A stretch of 64,000 bases of DNA from Pseudomonadales bacterium. Its GTDB lineage: Bacteria; Pseudomonadota; Gammaproteobacteria; Pseudomonadales; Ketobacteraceae. The stretch lies in contig JAGUVW010000011.1 of NCBI GenBank assembly GCA_020062665.1, positions 1 to 64,000 on the forward strand, in the 5' to 3' direction. A program made the position numbers and the translations under genes. Below, piece by piece: positions 1-7,740 of the stretch. The notes beneath the pieces are model-generated. The model saw nothing but the letters and a program-made list of their open reading frames with translations, was not told the origin of the DNA and did not search any database. Position 1 is the stretch's first letter, and the number at the start of each line of letters is the position of its first letter.

Positions 1-583
1 CACTGGCCGCTGGCTCGCCGTCGAGCCAGGCCCGCCGCAACGCCGCCATGCGGGGCGGACTGGCACCCAGATCGAAGCCGTGGGCCAATTGATTACCCTC
101 ATAGGGTTCCACCAGATACACCGGAAAGTATTCAGGCCGCCGCTGCGCCGGTATCAGGCTCTGGCCAGCGGCGGCCACCTGGGTTTCGGTGAAGACGAAA
201 CCCTCATAGCCCCGCGCCTGCATCTGCTGCTCGAACGCCTCACGCTCGGCGTCTGGGACGCGGGGAATCCACTCCAGTGCCTGCAGTTCCGGATGGCGCC
301 GCAAGGCATCCTGGGCGAACACCTGAAAGTCGGCCTCCCGCATGGCACCGGTTGCCGCGTACAGGGACCCCAGGGAATGCAGCACCTCCATGGACTGGCG
401 CAAGGTGGAATGCAGGAGCTGGGCTCGCTCCTTCGCCAGATCCTGCAATTCGCTGCGCAAGGCCAACCGCTCCCAATGGGCGATATAGCCGGCCAGCAGC
501 AATGACAGTCCCACCCCCAGCAGCAGCACTGTGCGGGGGGCCCAAAAGGGAAGCGGGGACGGCGATTGATCAACTTTGCTCAT
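1..583 (-). CDS. CHASE-domain membrane sensor protein, N-terminal part (runs off the window)
   Basis: Reading the minus strand from the ATG at 583 gives an open frame to the window edge (at least 194 codons, no stop). Residues about 16-38 form one hydrophobic membrane segment. After it comes a predicted periplasmic region with the pattern of CHASE domains: repeated short helices, then RRHPELQALEWIPRVPDAER and GYEGFVFTET. CHASE domains sit at the N-terminus of histidine kinases, diguanylate cyclases or adenylate cyclases and sense small extracellular ligands. The output domain lies outside the window, so the class is unknown. The gene is divergent from the sigma-54-driven transporter operon and shares its 326-base upstream region, so it may sense a related compound (inference). 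The upstream ribosome site is weak (GGCAGGGC). Confidence 0.75.
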   Translation of the reverse strand, partial: MSKVDQSPSPLPFWAPRTVLLLGVGLSLLLAGYIAHWERLALRSELQDLAKERAQLLHSTLRQSMEVLHSLGSLYAATGAMREADFQVFAQDALRRHPELQALEWIPRVPDAEREAFEQQMQARGYEGFVFTETQVAAAGQSLIPAQRRPEYFPVYLVEPYEGNQLAHGFDLGASPPRMAALRRAWLDGEPAAS

Positions 584-909
584 GCCCTGCCATTCGCAAC
601 TTGCATACCAATCTGAATGCAGCCTGTCTGCTGGGTATTTTTTTATTTGAATTCATGGCGTTGGAATATTTCATCCGCCATTCCACCGTGGCGACCACGG
701 TTGCACCCGCCGTGGCCGCACTACTGCAGCGCGATCCACTGTCGCCACTGTCGCATCTTGCAACAGGGTGAACAACGGCCAACCTCAGGCGCGCGCGGGC
801 ATTTTCACGCTATCTGCCTGATCCAACAGCAGAAATGTTCCGTGGCACAGCGCTTGCGATGGGCCTGGCAATTCCGGCCCACAACGGGCCCATTACCCAG
901 GAGCATCCC
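584..909. promoter_or_regulatory. Divergent intergenic region between CHASE sensor and ABC transporter operon
   Basis: A 326-base stretch without a convincing gene. It holds a short AT-rich part around 640-675, an inverted repeat at 685-701 (ACCGTGG, 3-base spacer, CCACGGT), a tandem 9-base repeat CACTGTCGC at 737-745 and 746-754, and a sigma-54 promoter at 843-858. The repeat positions, 90-160 bases upstream of the -24 element, are typical for enhancer sites of a sigma-54 activator. Which activator binds is unknown. Confidence 0.5.
843..858 (+). promoter_or_regulatory. Sigma-54 (RpoN) -24/-12 promoter
   Basis: TGGCAC at 843-848, five bases, then TTGC at 854-857 matches the consensus TGGCACGNNNNTTGCW with exact spacing (GG at -24, GC at -12). 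Transcription would start near 869, leaving a leader of about 40 bases before the ATG at 910. Sigma-54 promoters need an enhancer-binding activator and often serve nitrogen assimilation, which fits the transporter-amidase operon downstream. Confidence 0.75.
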
Positions 910-2535
910 ATGACCGAAACCCTTCGCCACCGTGGCCGGCACCACCGACCTTTCCTGAACCTGCTGCTACCCGGCCTGCTGGCGCTGGGTGCCCTGCTGG
1001 CCCCCGCTGCCCAGGCAGCTCGCACCGACACGCTGCTGGTGGTGGTGGAATCGGGCCCCAACAGCATGGATATCCACGGCGTCGGCGCCAACCGCCCCGC
1101 CTACGGCATGTCCTGGAACCAGTACGACCGCCTGCTCAGCTACGGCGTGAAAACCTTGCCCGACGGTTCGGAAATGTATGACTACACCACCCTGAAGCCG
1201 GAACTGGCGGAACGCTGGGAAATCGCCCCGGATGGAATGTCTGCCACGTTCAGCCTGCGCAAGGACGCCGTTTTCCACGACGGCACGCCCGTAACCGCCG
1301 AGGACGTGAAGTGGTCGTTCGATCGCGCCGTAACGGTGGGTGGCTTCCCCACCTTTCAGATGAAAGCCGGTTCCCTGGAAAAACCGGAACAGTTCGAAGT
1401 GGTGGACAGCCACACGTTCAAAGTGAATTTCCTGCGCAAGGACAAACTCACGCTGCCGGACATCGCCGTGCCGGTGCCCGCCATCTATAACAGCAAGCTT
1501 GCGAAAAAGCACGCCACCGACGCCGATCCCTGGGCCATGGAATGGCTGAAGAACAACGGTGCCGGCGGTGGCGCGTTCAAGGTCACGCACTGGAAACCGG
1601 GGACAGAAACCGTCTACGAACGTTTCGAGCAGTGGAAAAGCGGCCCCCTGCCCGCGCTGAAAAAAGTCATCGTGCGGGAAGTGCCGTCTGCGGCCTCGCA
1701 ACAGGCGCTGCTGGAGCGCGGCGATGTGGACATCGTATTCGACATCAGCCCGAAAACCTTCAAGGATCTGACCGATCGCAAGAGTGCCAAAGTGGAATTG
1801 ATCAGCACGCCGGTGGAAAACGCCATGTGGTACACGGCGATGAACGTCACCCGGCCACCGTTCAACAACGAAAAAGTGCGGCAGGCGGTGGCATACGCCG
1901 TGCCGTACCAGAAAATCATGGATGTCTCGATCTACGGCCAGGGCATTCCCCTGTTTGGCGGCGCGAAGGATGATAGCTGGCCACGCCCCACCGCCTACAC
2001 GCAGGATCTGGTCAAAGCCAAACAGCTGCTGAGTGAAGCGGGCTATCCAGAGGGTTTCAGCACCACGCTGTCTTACGACCAGGGCCTGTCATTCATTGGT
2101 GAACCCATTGCCCTGTTGCTGCAGGAATCCCTGGCACAAATCGGCATCAAAACCACCATCGAGAAAATTCCCGGTGCCAACTGGCGCGCCGCCCTGCTGA
2201 AAAAAGACATGCCGCTGCTGATCAACAACATGGGCGGCTGGCTCAACTATCCCGAATATTTTTTCTTCTGGACCTATCACGGCCAGAACGCGGTGTTCAA
2301 CACCATGAGTTATCAGAATCCGGCATTGGACAAACTGATCGACGCCGCGCGTTTCGAATCCGATCCGGCGGCCTATCGCACCCAGGTGGAAAATTTCATC
2401 GCCCTGGCTTACGAGGAAGCGCCACGCATTCCACTGTTCCAGCCCACCCTGCTGCTGGCCAAGCAACCCAACATCAAGGGTTACCGCTACTGGTTCCACC
2501 GCCAGCTGGATCTGCGCTCGCTGCGCAAGGAATGA
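910..2535 (+). CDS. ABC transporter periplasmic solute-binding protein, family 5 (peptide/opine/nickel type)
   Basis: 541 aa. The ATG at 910 is chosen because CAGGAG precedes it at good spacing and it begins a signal peptide (basic RHRGRHHR, hydrophobic LLLPGLLALGALL, cleavage after AQA near residue 36). An upstream in-frame ATG at 835 would put the sigma-54 promoter inside the gene. The mature protein has the SBP_bac_5 layout: TLVVVE-type start, LKPELAERWEIAPDG, then the FSLRKDAVFHDGTPVTAEDVKWSFDR region, and a C-terminal lobe with PYQKIMDVSIYGQG. It binds the substrate in the periplasm and delivers it to the permeases encoded at 3853-5729. The ligand cannot be read from the sequence; the neighbouring amidase suggests an amide, ureido or short peptide compound. 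Confidence 0.9.
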   Translation: MTETLRHRGRHHRPFLNLLLPGLLALGALLAPAAQAARTDTLLVVVESGPNSMDIHGVGANRPAYGMSWNQYDRLLSYGVKTLPDGSEMYDYTTLKPELAERWEIAPDGMSATFSLRKDAVFHDGTPVTAEDVKWSFDRAVTVGGFPTFQMKAGSLEKPEQFEVVDSHTFKVNFLRKDKLTLPDIAVPVPAIYNSKLAKKHATDADPWAMEWLKNNGAGGGAFKVTHWKPGTETVYERFEQWKSGPLPALKKVIVREVPSAASQQALLERGDVDIVFDISPKTFKDLTDRKSAKVELISTPVENAMWYTAMNVTRPPFNNEKVRQAVAYAVPYQKIMDVSIYGQGIPLFGGAKDDSWPRPTAYTQDLVKAKQLLSEAGYPEGFSTTLSYDQGLSFIGEPIALLLQESLAQIGIKTTIEKIPGANWRAALLKKDMPLLINNMGGWLNYPEYFFFWTYHGQNAVFNTMSYQNPALDKLIDAARFESDPAAYRTQVENFIALAYEEAPRIPLFQPTLLLAKQPNIKGYRYWFHRQLDLRSLRKE

Positions 2536-2603
2536 CGTGCCCCGCTGACTGCACCGCTCGCATCTGAACCGTTTTAAAAATAGAGACTGACAGGAGTATC
2601 ACC

Positions 2604-3830
2604 ATGATTCTGCACCGCCAACTGCGCGCGTGGGCCGCTCTGCTGCCGCTCACTTTGCTCACCAGCGAAATCTGCTACGCACTGGACACCAAATTTACCG
2701 GCTCCGCCCGCTACCGTTACGAAACCTACGACTGGGACGACAAGGGCGCCATCAGCGGCGACCGCGAATCGATTGCCTCCACCTTGCGTCTGGGCCTCAC
2801 CGCCGACGTGACCGTGAACAGCTTCGCTGGATTTTTCCTGGATCTGGAATCCGTGCAGCAGGTGGGCGACGACGACTACGCCGTGCCCTTCCATCCCACC
2901 CAGGTGAAACCCAATGCGGCGCCCATCGCCGATCCCCAGGGCGAGGATCTGAACCAGGCTTATGTGCGGTTCCTGCTGCCGGGCAAAACCACGGTAAAAG
3001 CCGGCACCCAGGAACTGTTCATCAACGATGGCCGCTTCATCAGTAACTCCGCCTGGCGCCAGAATCACCAATCCCTGAACGCTGCCACCCTCAGCAACCA
3101 GTTCATCACCAACCTGAGCGTGGACTACGGCTATCTCACCCGTGTGTTTCGCGTCACCGGCGAGGATGCCAGCAACGGCCGCGCCGACATGGAAAGCCAC
3201 TTCGTCAACGTCGGCTACACCTTCGCAAACATCGGCGTATTCAAGGCGTATGCCTACCTGCTGGATTTCGACGACGAGATCACCAATTCCACCGACAGCT
3301 ACGGCGTGCGTTATGAACCGGCCATTGCCATCGGCGACAGCATCAAACTGATCGGCCTGCTGGAATACGCCACCCAGAAAGAAGCCGGCGACAACCCGCT
3401 GGACATCAATGCCGATTACCTGGCGGCAGAAGCCGGCGTGGCCGTCGGCGGCATCAGCTACAAAGGTGGCTACAAAATTCTGGAAGGCGACGGTACCAAC
3501 AAATTCACCACGCCCTTGGCCCATCCGCACAACGGCTGGACCGAGCTGTTCCTGGTGACACCGAATGACGGCCTGAAGCTGTGGATGTTGTCTGCAAACG
3601 GCTCAATCCCAGGGGTTAGCGGGCTCAGCTTCACCGCCGTCTACTACGACTACAGTCCCGACACCGACAACGGGATTGCGTTGGGATCGGAACTGGATCT
3701 GGGCATGGAATACAAGTCGCCGGACAACTGGCTGACCGGATTCCGCTTTGCCCAGTACAGCGCCGACAGCGACGACGATCGCTTCCAGGATGCGCTGCGT
3801 GCATCGGTTTATGCGGTGCTGAACTTCTGA
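2604..3830 (+). CDS. Outer-membrane beta-barrel porin-like protein
   Basis: 408 aa with a signal peptide (cleavage near residue 26, CYA|LDTKF) and a GACAGGAG ribosome site. The mature part is rich in alternating aromatic/polar beta-strands (GSARYRYETYDWDD, LRLGLTADVTVNSFAGFFLDLE) and ends in phenylalanine (YAVLNF), the usual recognition end for outer-membrane barrels. It resembles alginate-export/OprD-like barrels in layout, but I do not recognise a specific family. Its place between the binding protein and the permeases, same strand, suggests it is the outer-membrane entry pore for the substrate of this ABC system (inference). Confidence 0.8.
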   Translation: MILHRQLRAWAALLPLTLLTSEICYALDTKFTGSARYRYETYDWDDKGAISGDRESIASTLRLGLTADVTVNSFAGFFLDLESVQQVGDDDYAVPFHPTQVKPNAAPIADPQGEDLNQAYVRFLLPGKTTVKAGTQELFINDGRFISNSAWRQNHQSLNAATLSNQFITNLSVDYGYLTRVFRVTGEDASNGRADMESHFVNVGYTFANIGVFKAYAYLLDFDDEITNSTDSYGVRYEPAIAIGDSIKLIGLLEYATQKEAGDNPLDINADYLAAEAGVAVGGISYKGGYKILEGDGTNKFTTPLAHPHNGWTELFLVTPNDGLKLWMLSANGSIPGVSGLSFTAVYYDYSPDTDNGIALGSELDLGMEYKSPDNWLTGFRFAQYSADSDDDRFQDALRASVYAVLNF

Positions 3831-3852
3831 TCCCCGACAGCGGGAGGCCATC

Positions 3853-4878
3853 ATGCATTCCAGCAAGCTTCAACTGATAGCGCGCCGTCTGATCGGCGCT
3901 CTGCCCAGTCTGTTCGCCGTGATCCTGGTGACGTTTCTGATCATGCGCATTCTGCCCGGTGATCCGGCGGCGTTTTTTGCCGGCGCAGCCGCCACACCAG
4001 AAGCGGTGGAAGAAGTGCGGGTGAAACTGGGACTGGATCGCAGCCTGCCCGCGCAATTCTGGGATTACCTGACGGATCTGGCCCAGGGCGACCTGGGTCA
4101 GTCTTTCACCACCGGGCAGCCCGTATTGCAGGAATTGGTGGATCGGTTGCCGGCGTCGCTGGAACTGTCGGCACTGGGATTGCTGTTGGCTGTGATGGTG
4201 GGATTGCCGCTGGGGGTACTGGCGGCCACTCGCCCCAACTCCTTCGCCGACCACGCCTGTCGATTGCTCACCACCACCGGCGTGTGTCTGCCGACTTTTT
4301 TTACCGGCCTGGTGTTGATCTACGTGTTTTATTACCTGCTGGGCTGGGCGCCGGCTCCACTGGGGCGGCTGGATCTGTTTTTGACCGCGCCGGAACGGAT
4401 CACCGGTTTCTACCTGATCGACAGCCTGCTGGCCGGTGATCTGGAAGTATTCTGGGCCAGCTTTACGCAACTGCTGATGCCGGCCATCACCCTGGGGCTG
4501 TTCGCGCTGGCGCCACTGGCACGCATGACCCGCGCCAGCCTGCTGGGCGTACTGGGTTCCGATTACATCCGCACCGCCACCGCCAGCGGTTTGAGCCGCA
4601 CCACGGTGCTGTACCGCTACGCACTGCGCAACGCGCTGCTGCCGGTCGTGAACACCATGGGCATGGTGTTTTCCTATCTGCTCGGCATCAACGTGCTGGT
4701 GGAAAAAGTATTCGCCTGGCCGGGTGTGGGTTCCTACGCGCTGGAAGCCCTGATCGCATCCGATTACGCACCGGTGCAAGGTTTTGTGCTGGCTATGGCG
4801 CTGCTGTACCTGCTGCTCAATCTGAGCGTGGATCTGGTGAACACACTGCTCGATCCCCGGCTGGAGAAAAACGCATGA
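3853..4878 (+). CDS. ABC transporter permease, DppB/OppB type
   Basis: 341 aa inner-membrane protein. It starts with the characteristic RRLIGALPSLFAVILVTFLIMRILPGDP region of the DppB family, has about six membrane helices, and carries the EAA-type loop near residue 225-245 (DYIRTATASGLSRTTVLYRYALRNALLP) that contacts the ATPase. GGGAGG precedes the ATG. The last four bases overlap the start of the next permease (ATGA), indicating translational coupling. It forms the translocation channel with the product of 4875-5729. Confidence 0.93.
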   Translation: MHSSKLQLIARRLIGALPSLFAVILVTFLIMRILPGDPAAFFAGAAATPEAVEEVRVKLGLDRSLPAQFWDYLTDLAQGDLGQSFTTGQPVLQELVDRLPASLELSALGLLLAVMVGLPLGVLAATRPNSFADHACRLLTTTGVCLPTFFTGLVLIYVFYYLLGWAPAPLGRLDLFLTAPERITGFYLIDSLLAGDLEVFWASFTQLLMPAITLGLFALAPLARMTRASLLGVLGSDYIRTATASGLSRTTVLYRYALRNALLPVVNTMGMVFSYLLGINVLVEKVFAWPGVGSYALEALIASDYAPVQGFVLAMALLYLLLNLSVDLVNTLLDPRLEKNA

Positions 4879-5729
4879 AAAAATTCTTCAAGCCCACGCA
4901 GGAGTGGCAGCACCTGCTGCTGGAAAATCCGCTCACGCTGCTGGCCATCGGTCTGTTCATCCTGATTCTGTTCACCGCGCTGTTCGGGCCCCTGCTGGTG
5001 CCATTCGATCCACTGGAAAGCAACACCGCCAACGCACTGCAACCCCCTTCTGCAGAGTACTGGTTCGGCACCGATCAACTGGGACGGGACATTTTCAGCC
5101 GCGTGATCGTGGGTACCCGGCTGGACCTGGCCATCGCGCTGGCCGCCGTGCTGCTGGCGGCAGGATTGGGCACCACGCTGGGGCTGTACGCCGGATTTTA
5201 TGGCGGCCATCTTGAACGCTGGATCGGGCGCGGCACCGATATCATCATGGCGTTTCCGCTTTTTGTACTGGCGATGGCGATTGTCGCTGCGCTGGGCAAT
5301 ACGGTGGCGAACGTGGTGTACGCCAGCGCCATCATCAATCTGCCGTTCTATATCCGCCTGATCCGCAGCGAATCCGCGGTGGTCAAAAGCGCTGGATTCA
5401 TTGAAGCAGCGCGCCTGTGCGGCAATGCCAATCCGCGCCTGATCTGGGCGCAGGTGTTTCCCAACGTGCTGCCACCGCTGGTGGTGCAGATGTCGCTGAA
5501 TATGGGATGGGCGATGCTCAACGCCGCCAGCCTGTCGTTCATTGGCCTGGGTATCCGCCCGCCCACACCGGAGTGGGGCATCATGGTGGCGGATGGCGCG
5601 CAGTACATCGTGTCGGGCCAGTGGTGGGTGGCGGTGTTTCCCGGTTTGGCGCTGACACTGGTGGTGCTGTGTTTCAACCTGCTGGGCGACAGCCTGCGGG
5701 ACATCATTGATCCCCGGAGGCGGACATGA
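4875..5729 (+). CDS. ABC transporter permease, DppC/OppC type
   Basis: 284 aa. The N-terminal helix is followed by FGTDQLGRDIFSRVIVGTRLDL, a hallmark of the DppC family, and the EAA loop is seen as GFIEAARLCGNANPRLIWAQVFPNVLPP. The end RDIIDPR is also typical. It overlaps both neighbours by four bases. It pairs with the DppB-type permease in the inner membrane. Confidence 0.93.
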   Translation: MKKFFKPTQEWQHLLLENPLTLLAIGLFILILFTALFGPLLVPFDPLESNTANALQPPSAEYWFGTDQLGRDIFSRVIVGTRLDLAIALAAVLLAAGLGTTLGLYAGFYGGHLERWIGRGTDIIMAFPLFVLAMAIVAALGNTVANVVYASAIINLPFYIRLIRSESAVVKSAGFIEAARLCGNANPRLIWAQVFPNVLPPLVVQMSLNMGWAMLNAASLSFIGLGIRPPTPEWGIMVADGAQYIVSGQWWVAVFPGLALTLVVLCFNLLGDSLRDIIDPRRRT

Positions 5730-6694
5730 GCACAAACCCATTGCTGCAGGTAGAAGACCTCAGCGTCAGCTTCCACACCCGCATGGGCAAAGTCGCCGTG
5801 CTGGATCAGGTCAACCTGGATATCGGCAAGGGCGAAACCCTGGCGGTGGTGGGTGAAAGCGGCTCCGGCAAATCCGTCAGCGCCTTTGCCGCGCTGGGCA
5901 TTCTGGATGCCGCCGGGTGCGTGGATCACGGACGCGTACTGTTCGAAGGACGCAACCTGCTGACGCTGCCCAAAGCGGAACTGCGCTCCCTGCGCGGCAA
6001 GGATCTGGCGATGATTTTTCAGAATCCCCGCACCGCGCTGAATCCCATTCGCACCGCCGGCCAGCAGATCGAGGATGTGCTGGCCTGCCATGCCGATCTG
6101 CCCCGCCGCGCGCTGAAGGAAGCCGCCATCGAACAGCTGGCGCAAGTGAAAATCACCGACCCGGCGCGACGCTATCACGCCTATCCGTTCGAAATGTCCG
6201 GCGGCATGTGCCAGCGGGTGATGATCGCCGTGGCGCTGGCCTGCAAGCCACGTCTGCTGATCGCCGACGAGCCCACCACCGGCCTGGATGTCACCACGCA
6301 GATGGTGATCATGGATCTGATCAAGGAGCTGGCCCAGGCCCAGGGCATGGCCACCTGGTTGATCACTCACGATCTGGGGCTGGCCGCCGACTACGCCGAT
6401 CGCATCGCCGTGATGCACGCCGGGCAAGTGCTGGAAACCGCGCCGGGCCGCGTCATTTTCAAGGCTGCGCGCCATCCGTACACCCGGCGGCTGTTGGGTG
6501 CCACACCCCGCAAACAGGGCTCCCTGGAGGATCTGGTTCCCATTCCCGGATCACTGCCGGACCTGCGCCAGCCTCAACCACCCTGCCGCTTCAGTCAGCG
6601 TTGCGACCGCTGCATCGACGCCTGCAACACCACCGCACTGACGCTGCAAAACATCGGCGTAAACCATCAACTCGCCTGCAGGAATCCGTTATGA
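5726..6694 (+). CDS. ABC transporter ATP-binding protein, DppD/OppD type
   Basis: 322 aa cytoplasmic ATPase. Visible motifs are Walker A GESGSGKS (about residues 39-46), Q-loop IFQNPRTALNP, signature MSGGM-CQR, Walker B LLIADEPTTGLD and switch histidine ITHDLG. The C-terminal extension has the oligopeptide-transporter cysteine pattern (PPCRFSQRCDRCIDAC) found in DppD/OppD proteins. Start and stop overlap the neighbours by ATGA. It energises the transporter as a heterodimer with the next gene product. Confidence 0.93.
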   Translation: MSTNPLLQVEDLSVSFHTRMGKVAVLDQVNLDIGKGETLAVVGESGSGKSVSAFAALGILDAAGCVDHGRVLFEGRNLLTLPKAELRSLRGKDLAMIFQNPRTALNPIRTAGQQIEDVLACHADLPRRALKEAAIEQLAQVKITDPARRYHAYPFEMSGGMCQRVMIAVALACKPRLLIADEPTTGLDVTTQMVIMDLIKELAQAQGMATWLITHDLGLAADYADRIAVMHAGQVLETAPGRVIFKAARHPYTRRLLGATPRKQGSLEDLVPIPGSLPDLRQPQPPCRFSQRCDRCIDACNTTALTLQNIGVNHQLACRNPL

Positions 6695-7740
6695 CTGCGC
6701 TGCTGAAAGTGGAAAATCTCACCAAGCATTTTCCGGTTGGCCTGCACAACACCAGCAAGCGTCCCACCTGGCTGGGCGGTGCAGCGCCCACACCGCTGTT
6801 CCTGCATGCGGTGGATGATGTGTCCTTCGAACTGGAGCAGGGCGCCAGCCTGGGTATCGTGGGTGAATCCGGTTGCGGCAAGAGCACGCTGGTACGCCTG
6901 ATCACCCGCCTGATCGATCCCAGCAGCGGCCACATCCTGTTCCAGAACCGCCATATCGGTGACATTCCCGCCCGCATCTTTGCCCGCACGCCGGAACGGG
7001 CGCTGATCCAGCAGGTGTTCCAGGATCCCACCGACAGCCTGAATCCGCGCTTCACCGCCTTCGACAGCATCGCCGATCCGCTCAAGCGTCTGGGCGGCAT
7101 CCGCAATTCCGTGACGCTGAAAAAACGGGTGGAGGACATCGCCGAAAAAGTGTCTCTGCCACTGCCGCTGCTCAGCCGCTATCCCCATCAGTTGTCCGGT
7201 GGGCAGAAACTGCGGGTGGGCATAGGCCGCGGCATCGCGCTGAATCCGCCCCTGCTGATCCTGGACGAACCGACATCGGCCCTGGACGTGTCCGTGCAGG
7301 CCGTGATCCTGCGCCTGCTGGAAAAGCTGCGCAAGGAACTGGGCCTGAGCTACCTGTTCGTGTCCCACGATCTGAACGTGGTACGCATGATGTGCAGCAA
7401 TCTGATGGTGATGTACCTGGGCAAAGTGGTGGAAAGCGGGCCCGTGGAGCCGATTTTCCAGCGGCCGGGCCATCCGTACACCCAAGCGCTGCTGTCGGCG
7501 ATTCCGGAATTTGGCGAGCCCGCCGGCAACGTGATTCGTCTGGCCGAAGAACCACAGAGTCCCATCAACCCGTCGCCCCACTGCTGCCGTTTCTTCAGTC
7601 GCTGCCGCTACAAACAGGATCTGTGTCAGCAGGTCATGCCGCACCTGATGGGACAGGAACACCTCACCGCCTGCCACTATCGCCTCGATGCAATGACCAC
7701 TGTACACCCACTCGCTGCGGAGAAACACGATCTTGCCTGA
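6691..7740 (+). CDS. ABC transporter ATP-binding protein, DppF/OppF type
   Basis: 349 aa. The ATG at 6691 overlaps the stop of the previous ATPase; the frame is open far upstream but that part is a shadow of the preceding gene. Motifs: Walker A GESGCGKST, Q-loop VFQDPTDSLNPR, signature LSGGQKLRVGIGRG, Walker B LLILDEPTSALD, switch VSHDLN. The C-terminus has the cysteine-rich CCRFFSRCRYKQDLC segment of the oligopeptide family. A short insert at about residues 22-38 (TSKRPTWLGGAAPTP) lies between the first strand and Walker A, as is common in this family. Confidence 0.93.
   Translation: MTALLKVENLTKHFPVGLHNTSKRPTWLGGAAPTPLFLHAVDDVSFELEQGASLGIVGESGCGKSTLVRLITRLIDPSSGHILFQNRHIGDIPARIFARTPERALIQQVFQDPTDSLNPRFTAFDSIADPLKRLGGIRNSVTLKKRVEDIAEKVSLPLPLLSRYPHQLSGGQKLRVGIGRGIALNPPLLILDEPTSALDVSVQAVILRLLEKLRKELGLSYLFVSHDLNVVRMMCSNLMVMYLGKVVESGPVEPIFQRPGHPYTQALLSAIPEFGEPAGNVIRLAEEPQSPINPSPHCCRFFSRCRYKQDLCQQVMPHLMGQEHLTACHYRLDAMTTVHPLAAEKHDLA

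Noticed and set aside
80-573. Open frames on both strands at the left edge (plus 80-505, minus 154-573)
   Set aside because: They are shadows of the CHASE-domain gene, whose frame starts at 583 and has no stop inside the window.
5917-7740. 607-codon frame that could suggest a fused ATPase
   Set aside because: The first 258 codons are out of frame with the preceding ATPase gene; the real start is the ATG at 6691.
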